DNA of 64,000 nt from Caldilineaceae bacterium bin5 (GTDB lineage Bacteria > Chloroflexota > Anaerolineae > Caldilineales > Caldilineaceae): positions 248,001 through 312,000 of the forward strand of contig MPML01000001.1 of the NCBI GenBank assembly GCA_002238445.1, written 5' to 3'. Position numbers and translations under genes: made by a program. Shown in pieces: positions 28,744 through 38,238 of this stretch (the stretch's first letter is position 1; the number at the start of each line of letters is the position of its first letter). The notes under the pieces are model-generated. The model was not told the origin of the DNA, ran no database searches, and worked only from the letters and a program-made list of their open reading frames with translations.

Positions 28744-29214
28744 ATGGAGTTGGGTAATTTTCTGAAGGGCGCGACAGAAATCGGCAAGGCGATGGGCGTG
28801 ACGTTGAAACACCTGCGCCAAAGGCCGGTGACGGTGGAGTTCCCTCACGAGGATATTCCGATTTACCCACGCTTCCGCGGCCGACATGAGTTGCGGCGCT
28901 ATGCCAATGGCCTGGAGCGCTGCATTGGCTGCTCTCTGTGCGAGGCGGCTTGCCCTACCGAAGCGATCTACGTGGAGGCGGCTGAGAACGACCCGAATGC
29001 ACCGCTGTCGCCGGGGGAGCGTCACGCCAAAGTCTACGAATTGAACTTGTTGCGATGTGTCTTTTGCGGCGATTGTGAAGAGGCCTGCCCTACCGAGGCT
29101 ATAGTTCTTGGCCACGACTTCGCGATGGCCAATTACGAGCGCAAAGACTTCGTGCTGACTAAAGAGGAACTGCTCAATCCCGGCATGCCCAAGGTCATCA
29201 TTCGACCGGAGTAA
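28744..29214 (+). CDS. nuoI: NADH-quinone oxidoreductase subunit I
   Basis: 156-residue ferredoxin-like subunit with two 4Fe-4S clusters (N6a and N6b). The ligand motifs are [16 protein letters not shown] and [16 protein letters not shown]. The C-terminus [17 protein letters not shown] is family-typical. It passes electrons from NuoG to NuoB. It lies 25 bp after nuoH and 6 bp before nuoJ, and has no counterpart in the minus-strand set. Confidence 0.97.
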   Translation: MELGNFLKGATEIGKAMGVTLKHLRQRPVTVEFPHEDIPIYPRFRGRHELRRYANGLERCIGCSLCEAACPTEAIYVEAAENDPNAPLSPGERHAKVYELNLLRCVFCGDCEEACPTEAIVLGHDFAMANYERKDFVLTKEELLNPGMPKVIIRPE

Positions 29215-29220
29215 TATTTC

Positions 29221-29766
29221 ATGAGTTTGTCGCTACTCTTTTTCCTGCTCGTGGGCGCAGTCAGCCTGGCCGCAGCGTTGGGCGTGGTCACAAGCCGCCA
29301 ACCTGTTCACAGCGCCCTGTTTCTTCTGACCAACTTCGCCACGCTGGCTGTTCTGTATATCACTCTCGATGCACAGTTTCTGGCGGCGGCGCAGGTGATT
29401 GTCTACGCCGGGGGCATAGTCATTCTGATACTCTTTGTGATAATGCTCATTGGCGGAGATACCAACGACTTCAGCGCGGCGCATCGGGCGTGGAGTCGTA
29501 CCGCTGGCCTCGCGTTGGGCGTTGTTCTGCTGCTGGTAATCTCATATAGCGCGCTCTCGAGAATGATGGCTCCGACTGAGGATGGCGCCGCGCTTTTGCA
29601 GGGCGGCACGCCGAAGGCGGTTGGTATGGCCCTTTTCAGCGATTACGTACTTCCATTTGAACTGGTTGCTCTTCTGTTGCTTGTAGCGCTGATCGGCGCC
29701 CTGGTGCTGGGACGCCAGCCCGAGGGCGCGGGCGAAGGCATCCCGTCTGTCAAGGCGAACGAATGA
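29221..29766 (+). CDS. nuoJ: NADH-quinone oxidoreductase subunit J, complete operon
   Basis: 181-residue ND6 homologue. The core reads RQPVHSALFLLTNFATLAVLY and LDAQFLAAAQVIVYAGGIV. The long loop between helices 3 and 5 and a hydrophilic C-terminus are normal. Its last codons overlap the nuoK start (ATGATG at 29763), a sign of translational coupling. Confidence 0.95.
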   Translation: MSLSLLFFLLVGAVSLAAALGVVTSRQPVHSALFLLTNFATLAVLYITLDAQFLAAAQVIVYAGGIVILILFVIMLIGGDTNDFSAAHRAWSRTAGLALGVVLLLVISYSALSRMMAPTEDGAALLQGGTPKAVGMALFSDYVLPFELVALLLLVALIGALVLGRQPEGAGEGIPSVKANE

Positions 29767-30068
29767 TGTTAGAAACAAGCTATTACCTGGTCCTGGCAGC
29801 TATGATCTTTACCGTCGGCGCCACCGGCGTTTTGCTGCGCCGCAATGCCCTGATCATATTCATGTGTATCGAGATGATGCTCAACAGCGTGAACCTGACC
29901 TTGATCGCGCTTGCCCGCCAGTGGGGCAATCTCGAAGGGCAGATTTTCGTCTTCATGATCATGGCCGTTGCCGCTGCCGAAGTGGCAGTCGGTTTGGCAA
30001 TTCTGATTGCCAATGTCCGCCATCAGAAGAGCCTGAATATCGATGAAATCAATCTGTTGAAGTGGTAG
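29763..30068 (+). CDS. nuoK: NADH-quinone oxidoreductase subunit K, complete operon
   Basis: 101-residue ND4L homologue. The two membrane glutamates lie in IIFMCIEMMLNSVNLTLIA and IMAVAAAEVAVGLAILI. The tail SLNIDEINLLKW is typical. It starts at one of two adjacent ATG codons (29763 or 29766) overlapping the nuoJ stop. A 104-bp spacer without a gene follows before nuoL. Confidence 0.95.
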   Translation: MMLETSYYLVLAAMIFTVGATGVLLRRNALIIFMCIEMMLNSVNLTLIALARQWGNLEGQIFVFMIMAVAAAEVAVGLAILIANVRHQKSLNIDEINLLKW

Positions 30069-30172
30069 ACATCAGTTTCTAGTTATCAGTCTTCAGTTCT
30101 TGGTGGACCCGGTATTTCTCGGATTAGCCAAGGGTTGAGGACTTACGAGTAAGTGCTGCTATTGAGGGAGTT

Positions 30173-32083
30173 ATGCTGGAATTAGCCTGGCTTATCCTTG
30201 TTTTCCCTGCCTTGGGCGCGTTGGTAAACCTGTTTGTCGGCGACAAACTGGGCGAGCGGGGCATTCATCTGGCTGCGTCCTTCGCAGTGGTCCTCTCCTT
30301 TGTGGTCAGTCTGGGTCTTTTCTTTGGCCTGTCGGGCCTGGATGCGCATCACAGGACTGTGACTGTTCATCTGTGGGACTGGATCACTATTGGCAGCTTC
30401 TCCGCGCCGGCGGCACTTTTGATTGACCCGCTGAGCGTGACGATGGCGCTGATTGTAACTGGCGTTGGCGCGCTGATCCACATCTATGCCGGCGGCTACA
30501 TGCACGGTGAACAGAACTATCAGCGCTTTTTCGTTTATCTTAACTTTTTCATCCTGGCGATGCTGGTGCTGATTCTCAGCAACAACTTTGTTGGGATGTT
30601 TGTAGGTTGGGAGGGCGTGGGGCTGGCGTCGTACCTGCTGATTGGATTCTATTTTGACCGCCAGGACGAATCCTACGGTCACTACGCCGATGCCGGCAAG
30701 AAGGCCTTCCTGGTCAACCGAATCGGCGACTTTGGCATGATGCTGGCCGTTTTCCTCATTTGGACAGGTGTCGGTTCAGTGGTATTTGAGGAGGTTTTCG
30801 CCGGGGCCGGGGCGTTGACCACCGGCGCGGCGACAGCAATCTGTCTGTTACTTTTGCTGGCCGCGACTGGCAAGAGCGCGCAGTTGCCCTTGTTCGTCTG
30901 GCTGCCGGACGCTATGGCAGGCCCGACGCCGGTATCGGCGCTCATCCATGCAGCGACGATGGTAACGGCAGGCATCTACATGATCGCGCGGACGCACGTC
31001 TTGTGGGAGTTGGCGCCGGCGGCAGGCAGTCTCGCGGCTTGGGTGGGCGGTCTGACCGCGCTGCTGGCGGCTTCGATCGCGCTGACACAGGTGGATCTGA
31101 AAAAGATTCTCGCCTACTCGACAATTTCTCAACTGGGTTTCATGATGCTGGGCGTCGGCGTCGGTGCATACGCTTTTGCCATCTTTCATCTGGTAACGCA
31201 TGCATTCTTCAAGGCGCTGCTCTTTCTGGCCGCGGGCAACGTCATGCATGGCCTGCCTGACGGCGAGTTGGACATTCGCAAAATGGGAAACCTGCGCGCC
31301 AAGATGCCGACGACGTACATACTTTTCCTGATCGGCGCATCGGCCCTGGCCGGACTGCCGCTGCTGTCCGGGTTCTTTTCTAAAGACGGCATCCTGCTGC
31401 ACGTTGCCAATCACAACATACTTCTCTATCTGATTGGTCTGTTCACGGCTCTGCTGACCGCGTTCTACAGCTTCAGGGCGGTCTTCATGGCCTTCTGGGG
31501 CGAGGCGCGCGATCAGCACATCCACGAGCACGCGCATGAGAGCCCGGCGATAATGACCAGGCCTCTCTGGGTATTGGCGGCGCTGGCGGTGGTCGGCGGT
31601 GTCTTGAATCTGCCATTCTGGTTGATGATGGAGCATTATCTGGAACCGGCCGTTGGTGCGCCGGCGTTCCATGCGAGTGTTCCAATGGAGTTGGTGCTCT
31701 TGGTGGTGAGCGCGCTTGTGGCGATCGCCGGCGTCGGGCTGGCTTATGGGCGTTATGTCAAGGGTCCTGCCACCGGCGCGGGAAGGTTTTCAACAGGCAT
31801 TACGAAGCTACTAAGTCCTTTGGAGCCAATTGCCCGCAACAAGTGGTATGTGGATGAAATATATGCGGCTTGGATCGTGAATCCACTGCTTGAGCTCGCC
31901 AAATGGTTCTCCCAAGTGGTAGACCAAGGTGTAGTTGACGGTGCGGTCAATCTTGTAGGTCAGGCAAACCTGGCGGTGGGCGGCGCTTTACGCAAAGTCC
32001 ACAACGGGTTGGTGCCCACGTACGCGCTGAGTCTGTTCTTTGGGGTAGTGGCAATTCTACTGTGGTTAGTAATCGGCGGCTAG
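30173..32083 (+). CDS. nuoL: NADH-quinone oxidoreductase subunit L, complete operon
   Basis: 636-residue ND5 homologue with pump residues in MFVGWEGVGLASYLLIGFYF and AATGKSAQLPLFVWLPDAMAG, and the lateral-helix-bearing C-terminus. The loop after AAGNVMHGLPDGELDIRKMG is short, in contrast to the His-rich insertion of the minus-strand NuoL. A small His patch (DQHIHEHAHESP) occurs further along. The ATG at 30173 follows GAGGGAG. Confidence 0.96.
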   Translation: MLELAWLILVFPALGALVNLFVGDKLGERGIHLAASFAVVLSFVVSLGLFFGLSGLDAHHRTVTVHLWDWITIGSFSAPAALLIDPLSVTMALIVTGVGALIHIYAGGYMHGEQNYQRFFVYLNFFILAMLVLILSNNFVGMFVGWEGVGLASYLLIGFYFDRQDESYGHYADAGKKAFLVNRIGDFGMMLAVFLIWTGVGSVVFEEVFAGAGALTTGAATAICLLLLLAATGKSAQLPLFVWLPDAMAGPTPVSALIHAATMVTAGIYMIARTHVLWELAPAAGSLAAWVGGLTALLAASIALTQVDLKKILAYSTISQLGFMMLGVGVGAYAFAIFHLVTHAFFKALLFLAAGNVMHGLPDGELDIRKMGNLRAKMPTTYILFLIGASALAGLPLLSGFFSKDGILLHVANHNILLYLIGLFTALLTAFYSFRAVFMAFWGEARDQHIHEHAHESPAIMTRPLWVLAALAVVGGVLNLPFWLMMEHYLEPAVGAPAFHASVPMELVLLVVSALVAIAGVGLAYGRYVKGPATGAGRFSTGITKLLSPLEPIARNKWYVDEIYAAWIVNPLLELAKWFSQVVDQGVVDGAVNLVGQANLAVGGALRKVHNGLVPTYALSLFFGVVAILLWLVIGG

Positions 32084-32151
32084 GGGACAGCAATCGTTCC
32101 GGCCGCACATAGGCCGCTGTAAGCTAGCGACCATTCACCGGTGTTTATTCT

Positions 32152-33681
32152 ATGCTATCGATTCTGACATTCTTGCCCCTGCTCGGCGCGATCATCGTCC
32201 TGCTGGCGCCGAGCGATAGCCTCAAGAAGGGGCTGGCTTTCGGCGCGACTGTCGTGACTTTCGTGGTCAGCCTCCTGCTGCTGCCCGGCTGGCAGGAGAT
32301 CCCGGACATGCAGTTCGTGGAGCGTTACGCCTGGATGCCGGACTTGAACATCTATTACCATCTGGGCGTGGACGGGATCAGCCTGTGGCTGGTGCTGCTG
32401 ACGACGCTGCTGATGCCGATTGCGGTGGCGTTCAGCAATCAGCACGTCAAGCAGAATATAGGCGGCTATCTGGCGCTCATGCTGCTGATGGAGACCGCTG
32501 TGCTGGGGGTCTTTCTTGCCTTGGATCTGGTGCTGTTCTACGTTTTCTGGGAATTCAGCCTGATCCCGATGGCCTTCCTGATTGGCAAGTGGGGCAGTGA
32601 GAATCGTATATACGCCGCGATCAAGTTTTTCCTGTACACACTGGCTGGGTCAGCGCTGATGCTGGTGGCAATTCTGGCCCTCTACTTCCAAGCCGGCACC
32701 TTTAACCTGCTGGAGCTGCAGAGCGCTGGTCTGCCCCCGGGAATTCAGCAGCTGGCCTTTCTTGCGTTTGCGCTGGCTTTCGCGATTAAGGTTCCGCTAT
32801 TTCCCTTTCATACATGGTTACCCGATGCGCACGTAGAGGCCCCGACGGCCGGATCGGTCATACTGGCAGGTGTGCTCCTGAAATTGGGGACGTACGGCTT
32901 CCTGCGCTTTGCTCTGCCGCTATTCCCGGCTGCCGTCGCCAACTATTCCTCGCTCATATCGGTTCTGGCAATTGTTGGCATCCTTTATGGCGCGCTGGTT
33001 GCGCTGGCTCAACGCGACCTGAAGTCACTTGTGGCCTACTCTTCGGTTGCGCACATGGGTTTTGTCGTGCTGGGCATTTTCGCGTTGAACGAACAAGCGA
33101 TCAGCGGCGCGGTGCTGCAGATGGTCAGTCACGGCCTCAGCACAGGGGCACTGTTCCTGATGGTAGGGATGCTCTACGAGCGGCGCCATACAAGGCTGAT
33201 GAAGGATTATGGAGGTCTTTGGGCGAGCGTCCCGATTTTTTCCTTCTTTTTCCTGGTCGTAGTGATGAGCAGCGCCGGACTTCCGGGGCTGAACGGCTTT
33301 GTCGGCGAGTTCACTATTTTGCTGGGCACATACGCGAGTTCTCCGATCTTCGCCGTCCTCGGCGCAGCTGGAGTCATCCTGGCCGCATGGTATTTGCTGC
33401 ATGCATTCAGGCAAGTGGCGCAGGGCGCGCTGACGAATCCCGCCAATTTCAAGGAAAACCTGCCTGACCTGAATTGGAAGGAGATTGGTCAGCTGGTTCC
33501 GATCGTGCTGCTGTTCTTCGCTATCGGACTGGCGCCTAATTTCTTCCTGGACAAGATCAATCCCTCTGTTGCGGCGCTGGAAGTTGTCCAGTCTCCAGCA
33601 GTTGGTGACGAGTGGCTCGTGGATAGCAGTTTCCAGCCACTACATGATTTCGACAACAACCCATTGACCACAATCCACTAA
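32152..33681 (+). CDS. nuoM: NADH-quinone oxidoreductase subunit M, complete operon
   Basis: 509-residue ND4 homologue. It shows FYVFWEFSLIPMAFLIGKWGS with the membrane Glu, and FAIKVPLFPFHTWLPDAH with the key Lys followed by VEAPTAGSVILAGVLLKLGTYG. It lies 68 bp after nuoL and 5 bp before nuoN. The C-terminal 40 residues are hydrophilic and variable. Confidence 0.96.
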   Translation: MLSILTFLPLLGAIIVLLAPSDSLKKGLAFGATVVTFVVSLLLLPGWQEIPDMQFVERYAWMPDLNIYYHLGVDGISLWLVLLTTLLMPIAVAFSNQHVKQNIGGYLALMLLMETAVLGVFLALDLVLFYVFWEFSLIPMAFLIGKWGSENRIYAAIKFFLYTLAGSALMLVAILALYFQAGTFNLLELQSAGLPPGIQQLAFLAFALAFAIKVPLFPFHTWLPDAHVEAPTAGSVILAGVLLKLGTYGFLRFALPLFPAAVANYSSLISVLAIVGILYGALVALAQRDLKSLVAYSSVAHMGFVVLGIFALNEQAISGAVLQMVSHGLSTGALFLMVGMLYERRHTRLMKDYGGLWASVPIFSFFFLVVVMSSAGLPGLNGFVGEFTILLGTYASSPIFAVLGAAGVILAAWYLLHAFRQVAQGALTNPANFKENLPDLNWKEIGQLVPIVLLFFAIGLAPNFFLDKINPSVAALEVVQSPAVGDEWLVDSSFQPLHDFDNNPLTTIH

Positions 33682-33686
33682 CCGCT

Positions 33687-35153
33687 ATGGACACCGCCCT
33701 ACTCTTTGACAATGCAATAGTTCTGCTGCCGGAGCTCGTGCTGGCGGTTGGCGTGATGGTCCTGATGATTGTTGACATCGGGCGCCGTGGAGAAAACGGA
33801 GCGCCGTTGCTGGCCGGACTTTCCGTTGCAATCCTCCTATTGGGCATCGGCGCGTCGCTGCTGATATGGGGCAGGCCGCCGGCCGAATATCTGGGCGGTG
33901 CTATTTCGGACGGTTTTGCGCTGAGCGTGCGGCTGGTAATTTTGATCGCCGGCGTTTTTGGCGTCTTGCTGAGCCGCAACTATCTGCCGGATATTGAACG
34001 CCAAGGGGGGGCCTTTTACTCTCTGCAACTGCTGGCAATCATCGGCATGATGTTGATGGGCACGGCTACGAATCTGATTGTCCTTTTCATTGCCCTGGAG
34101 ATTTTCTCGCTGGCGCTCTACATTCTTTGCGGATTCTACCGCGAAAGCCCTCGCAGCATAGAAGCTGCCATGAAATACTTTTTGCTGGGGGCGTTTGCCA
34201 GCACCTTCTTCGTCTACGGCTCGGCGCTGCTATTCGGCGCCGGCGGCAGCACGCATTACGCTCGCATCCACGAGACGCTCGCAGCAGGCGGCGGCAACCC
34301 TTCACTGGTCCTGCCTGGCATCGCGCTTTTGCTGGTAGGCTTTGGGTTCAAGGTGAGCCTGGTCCCGTTCCATATGTGGACGCCGGACGTATACCAAGGC
34401 GCACCGACGCCGGTGACCGCCTTTATGAGCGTCGGCACCAAGGCGGCGGCGTTTGCCGGCTTCTTCCGGCTGATGATGACTGCGCTCCCTTCCTTCCATG
34501 ACCAGTGGGCCGCGCCTCTGGCGATCCTGGCCGTTCTGACCATGACGGTAGGCAACCTGACGGCGCTGCGTCAGAGCAGTGTGAAGCGAATGCTGGCCTA
34601 TTCCGGCATCGCCCACGCCGGCAACATCCTGATCGCGCTCGTGGCAGGGACCGGCGCCGCTTCGTCGGCGGCTGCGTTCTATCTCTTTACCTATGCGTTC
34701 ATGAATGCGGGCGCGTTCGCGGTAGTTATTGCCTTGGAGAAGAAAGACGGTGGTGAAAATGACGTGGAGCAGAGCAGCTTAGCCGGCATCGCGGAAAAGT
34801 TCCCGGCTCTGGCCGCGGCGATGGCAATTTTCATGCTCAGTCTGAGCGGAATCCCACCGCTGGCCGGCTTTTTCGGGAAGTTTCTGGTCTTCAAGGCGGC
34901 CGTGGAAGCTGGCTGGGCCTGGCTGGTGGTGATCGGAGTGCTAAACAGCGCCATCAGCGCCTACTACTATCTGCGGATCGTGGTGGCTATGTACTTCCAA
35001 CCTCTGGAAGAGGAGGGGGAAGAGAAAGAACGCCTCTCCGTTCTCGCCTCACGTTCCTCGCTCTTCGTAGTTACGGTCGCAGCTATTGCAGTGGTTATGA
35101 TCGGCCTGCAGCCGGGACTTTGGACCGGCGTCATGAGAGGTCTGGGCCAATAA
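33687..35153 (+). CDS. nuoN: NADH-quinone oxidoreductase subunit N, complete operon
   Basis: 488-residue ND2 homologue, the last gene of the complete operon. Motifs are FIALEIFSLALYILCGFYRES, FGFKVSLVPFHMWTPDVYQGAP and RQSSVKRMLAYSGIAHAGNIL. It is shorter than the minus-strand NuoN. It converges with rodA, 47 bp away. A weak GTTGG/CCAAC pairing lies in that gap but no U-tract, so termination is unresolved. Confidence 0.96.
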   Translation: MDTALLFDNAIVLLPELVLAVGVMVLMIVDIGRRGENGAPLLAGLSVAILLLGIGASLLIWGRPPAEYLGGAISDGFALSVRLVILIAGVFGVLLSRNYLPDIERQGGAFYSLQLLAIIGMMLMGTATNLIVLFIALEIFSLALYILCGFYRESPRSIEAAMKYFLLGAFASTFFVYGSALLFGAGGSTHYARIHETLAAGGGNPSLVLPGIALLLVGFGFKVSLVPFHMWTPDVYQGAPTPVTAFMSVGTKAAAFAGFFRLMMTALPSFHDQWAAPLAILAVLTMTVGNLTALRQSSVKRMLAYSGIAHAGNILIALVAGTGAASSAAAFYLFTYAFMNAGAFAVVIALEKKDGGENDVEQSSLAGIAEKFPALAAAMAIFMLSLSGIPPLAGFFGKFLVFKAAVEAGWAWLVVIGVLNSAISAYYYLRIVVAMYFQPLEEEGEEKERLSVLASRSSLFVVTVAAIAVVMIGLQPGLWTGVMRGLGQ

Positions 35154-35200
35154 TCGTTGGACCCCCTGGCCAACCGGTTGCGGCCAACGCACCGTTTCAG

Positions 35201-36283
35201 CTACGAGAAATCCATTTTACGATGGCGCATGACAACGCTCTGCGCCAACCCCACCGCTACCATCATAGATACCAGACTGCTGCCGCCGTAGCTTAGAAAT
35301 GGCAATGTCATGCCGGTGACCGGCAGGATTGCCAAATTCATGCCGACGTTGACGAAGGTCTGGAAAAAGATCAACGAGGCTACACCCAGGGTAATCAGTC
35401 TACCGAACTGGTCCTGGGCGAGGTCGGCAATGCGTACCAGGCGCCAGATAACGAAAAACAGTAGCAGCAGAACCATGACAGTGCCAATAAAGCCCAGCTC
35501 TTCGGCGATGACGCTGAAGATGAAGTCTGTATGGCGGACGCGCAAAAAGTGCAGTTGATTCTGTGATCCCTCGCCCCATCCCATTCCAATCCACCCGCCG
35601 TTGCCGATGCTGATCAGCGCTTGCTGAACGTTGAAAGCTGCATCGGCGTTTGAGCTTGGATCGAGGAAGATTTCAATGCGCTCGATCATGTAGTCCTGAA
35701 GGGTCCCCTGCAGGATCGGCCATGCAGCCCCAGCTGCCACAACGCCGAGCAGAACATGGGTCAACCGTACGCCGTTGATGAGAATTAACGTTCCGCTGAG
35801 GAAGGCCAGCGTAACGGTCATTCCCAGGTCGGGTTGGATGTAAACAAGGCCCAGAGGAATGAGCAGAAGGACAACTACACCTAACAGATATGCGATTCTG
35901 CGGATACGATCCTGAAAACGGCTCAGGTACCAGGCGAGGAAGACGATCAGCAGGAATTTCCCGGCCTCGGTAGGTTGGACATCGGTGATTCCCAAACTCA
36001 GCCAGCGCTGAGCGCCGCTCTTGACCTCGCCGACCAGGTAGACGGCCACCAACGAGGCCAACAGGAAGACATAGCTAGGCTGAGCCAGCAGTTCCAGATG
36101 CCTGTAGTCAAATAGCGCAGCAGTGACGAGCGCGATGGCGCCCAAGATCGTGAAGAGAAGCTGTCTCTGCCAGTAGTCGGCCAGATCGATAGTCGTGATA
36201 GTGGCGCTGTAGGTCATGGCAATGCCGATACCACAAAGGAGTAGCACGGCAAAGAATAGGGGCTTGTCGAAATGTCTGATCAT
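35201..36283 (-). CDS. rodA: RodA, SEDS-family peptidoglycan glycosyltransferase
   Basis: 360-residue, ten-helix membrane protein that polymerises lipid II during side-wall growth. SEDS landmarks are GAQRWLSLGITDVQPTEAGK, IQPDLGM, RHTDFIFSVIAEELGF and PVTGMTLPFLSYGGSS. The link to rodA rather than ftsW comes from the neighbouring mrdA (PBP2), its usual partner, and mreBCD. It is the final gene of the shape/division cluster, 22 bp after minD. Confidence 0.92.
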   Translation of the reverse strand: MIRHFDKPLFFAVLLLCGIGIAMTYSATITTIDLADYWQRQLLFTILGAIALVTAALFDYRHLELLAQPSYVFLLASLVAVYLVGEVKSGAQRWLSLGITDVQPTEAGKFLLIVFLAWYLSRFQDRIRRIAYLLGVVVLLLIPLGLVYIQPDLGMTVTLAFLSGTLILINGVRLTHVLLGVVAAGAAWPILQGTLQDYMIERIEIFLDPSSNADAAFNVQQALISIGNGGWIGMGWGEGSQNQLHFLRVRHTDFIFSVIAEELGFIGTVMVLLLLFFVIWRLVRIADLAQDQFGRLITLGVASLIFFQTFVNVGMNLAILPVTGMTLPFLSYGGSSLVSMMVAVGLAQSVVMRHRKMDFS

Positions 36284-36305
36284 CGGATATTCCAGTGGCC
36301 GCCAG

Positions 36306-37175
36306 CTAGAGACCTACGAGACGCCGGAGCCGCTCCGGCCAGCTGATCTCCTGGAAGTGGAGCAAGGGGACATTGTAGCCCAGGAGGCGCTGGGCGATGT
36401 TGTGGTAGGCGCGGCTGACATATTTCTTTCGTTCAAGAGCCACAGGCCAACCTTTGTTTGCCGAAACAATTATCTGATCGTCCTCGGGCACAATACCCAA
36501 CAGATCAATGCTCAATATGTCCAAAATACTGTTACGGGTGATCATCTCTTTTCGCCGCACGAGCCGTGAGTTGTACCGATTGATGATGAGTCGCGCCTGA
36601 ATGTTCATGTCTCGCTCAAGCAGGTAGATGACTTTATCGGCGTCCCGCAGAGCGCTGACTTCAGGCGTGGTTACAATGATCACTTCGGAAGCTGCGGCGA
36701 TTGCATTCTGAAAACCCAATTCTATGCCGGCGGGGGAGTCCACCAGGACGAAGTCAGCGATAGAACGCAGTTCATCGCAGAGGGTCATCATCTGATCGGG
36801 TGCGATCGCGGTCTTATCGCGAGTCTGGGAGCTCGGCAAAAGGTACATTTCGCCGACGCGCTTGTCTCGTACCAGCGCCTCATGCAGCGAACAGCGCCCC
36901 TCGATCACATCAACCAGATTGTAAACAACCCGGCTTTCCAACCCCATCACAATATCCAGGTTTCTCAAGCCGATGTCGGCATCTACAACGATCACGCGTT
37001 GACCCGCTATTGCCAGGGCTGTACCCACGTTTGCGGTGGTAGTCGTTTTGCCTACACCTCCTTTACCGGAAGTCAAGGTCAGGACGAGGCCGCCGTCCGC
37101 ATCAGACCCGCGGCGGTCGGCGGGCGGGTAGGCGTCGGGCGAGAAGTTGCCCGACAAGGTTTCACTTGGTTGCAT
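36306..37175 (-). CDS. minD: Septum-site-determining ATPase MinD
   Basis: 289-residue membrane-associated ATPase that positions MinC to block septation away from midcell. It has the deviant Walker A GKGGVGKT (residues 37-44), VIVVDADIGLRNLD, and FVLVDSPAGIELGF for Walker B. The C-terminus SWPERLRRLVGL can form the amphipathic membrane-targeting helix. An N-terminal extension of about 28 residues precedes the usual start. It overlaps minC by 14 bp. No minE was found nearby. Confidence 0.95.
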   Translation of the reverse strand: MQPSETLSGNFSPDAYPPADRRGSDADGGLVLTLTSGKGGVGKTTTTANVGTALAIAGQRVIVVDADIGLRNLDIVMGLESRVVYNLVDVIEGRCSLHEALVRDKRVGEMYLLPSSQTRDKTAIAPDQMMTLCDELRSIADFVLVDSPAGIELGFQNAIAAASEVIIVTTPEVSALRDADKVIYLLERDMNIQARLIINRYNSRLVRRKEMITRNSILDILSIDLLGIVPEDDQIIVSANKGWPVALERKKYVSRAYHNIAQRLLGYNVPLLHFQEISWPERLRRLVGL

Positions 37176-38115
37176 CCCAGGGATCCACGACGATCTGATT
37201 ATTTATGACTCGGGCCACTTCAGGCTTGCCGCCGCTGTCTCGCTTCCAGAACCAGTAGCCGGGGTTGTTGGATGCGCTTTTTGGGGTCATGGCGATGTGT
37301 TGGGCGATTCGCATCTGCACCGGTTCAAAATCAAGTGCCGTTACGATGGCACGCGCGTTCCCCATGGCGCCTGCGTGGACAGTTCCCCGCAGACGGCCCC
37401 ATACCAATACATCGCCGCCGCTTACGACTTGGGCGCCAGGATTCACGTCTCCCAGAACGACGACGGTACCCGCGTGTCGAACGGACTGGCCGGACCGCAA
37501 GGTGCCGCGATAGACATACGGCGGCGACACCGACTCTGCGCCGTGTTCGTCTGCCCAGGGCGTGAGCGCTGCATGTTCCTCCGCACTGTCGCTCACGAGG
37601 GGCTCTTCCGTCAACGCGGAATGTGGGGCCGGCCGGAAATCGCTGCCAGGCCGCAAGCTTTCCTCGTCCAGATTGAGCGACGTGTCCAGGCCGCGAGATG
37701 TAGCTGCAAGGAAGCTGTTGCCGTTCCTTGCCTCCATACTTCCCGTTTTGACCACGGGCTGCGGCTTGTCTGATTCCCAGACGACGTCGAGGCCTAGCTG
37801 GCTGGCGACTTGAAAGGAGTCGCTGTTGGCGGTATGCAGAGACACCAGAACAATGTTTTGATCTTCCAGCACTTCGTGAACGGCCTGAAGATGCTCAGCA
37901 GTGACCAATCTGTCGCCAATTGCCAGAGACAGGCGCTCATCTCTGAAAAAGCCGTCGGCTTGCGAGATATGACGGGCAAGGTAGTTAACTACGTCCGACC
38001 AATCGCCCTTGTCGTCCGCTACGTCGACGACGGTAAACCCTCCGCGACCCTTGATGCGAACATCCGGCCGGCCGGACAACCTGCCTCGCGAAGGGGAAAA
38101 GCTGTGAGTGCTCAT
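37162..38115 (-). CDS. minC: Septum-site-determining protein MinC
   Basis: 317 residues from the ATG at 38115, preceded by AAGGA; the frame is open to 38169. MinC inhibits FtsZ polymerisation. The C-terminal beta-helix domain is clear: YRGTLRSGQSVRHAGTVVVL, DVNPGAQVVSGGDVLVWGRL and GTVHAGAMGNARAIVTALD. The N-terminal domain (about 10-120) is weaker in similarity. A long polar linker of about 80 residues separates them, longer than usual. It ends overlapping minD. Confidence 0.92.
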   Translation of the reverse strand: MSTHSFSPSRGRLSGRPDVRIKGRGGFTVVDVADDKGDWSDVVNYLARHISQADGFFRDERLSLAIGDRLVTAEHLQAVHEVLEDQNIVLVSLHTANSDSFQVASQLGLDVVWESDKPQPVVKTGSMEARNGNSFLAATSRGLDTSLNLDEESLRPGSDFRPAPHSALTEEPLVSDSAEEHAALTPWADEHGAESVSPPYVYRGTLRSGQSVRHAGTVVVLGDVNPGAQVVSGGDVLVWGRLRGTVHAGAMGNARAIVTALDFEPVQMRIAQHIAMTPKSASNNPGYWFWKRDSGGKPEVARVINNQIVVDPWDATK

Positions 38116-38238
38116 TCGTTCCTTATAACCATTACTTGGTAGATCGTCGCGGGGAACAATATAGACCAAGAGCCCTGGCGCGAAAACTGAAGCCGGAAGC
38201 CGTTGGCGGGAGCAATCCCGCGATTTCCGCCGGTAGCG

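Noticed and set aside
35154..35200. GTTGG/CCAAC pairing as a terminator between nuoN and rodA
   Set aside because: Short stem with no U-tract on either strand; not strong enough to report as a terminator.
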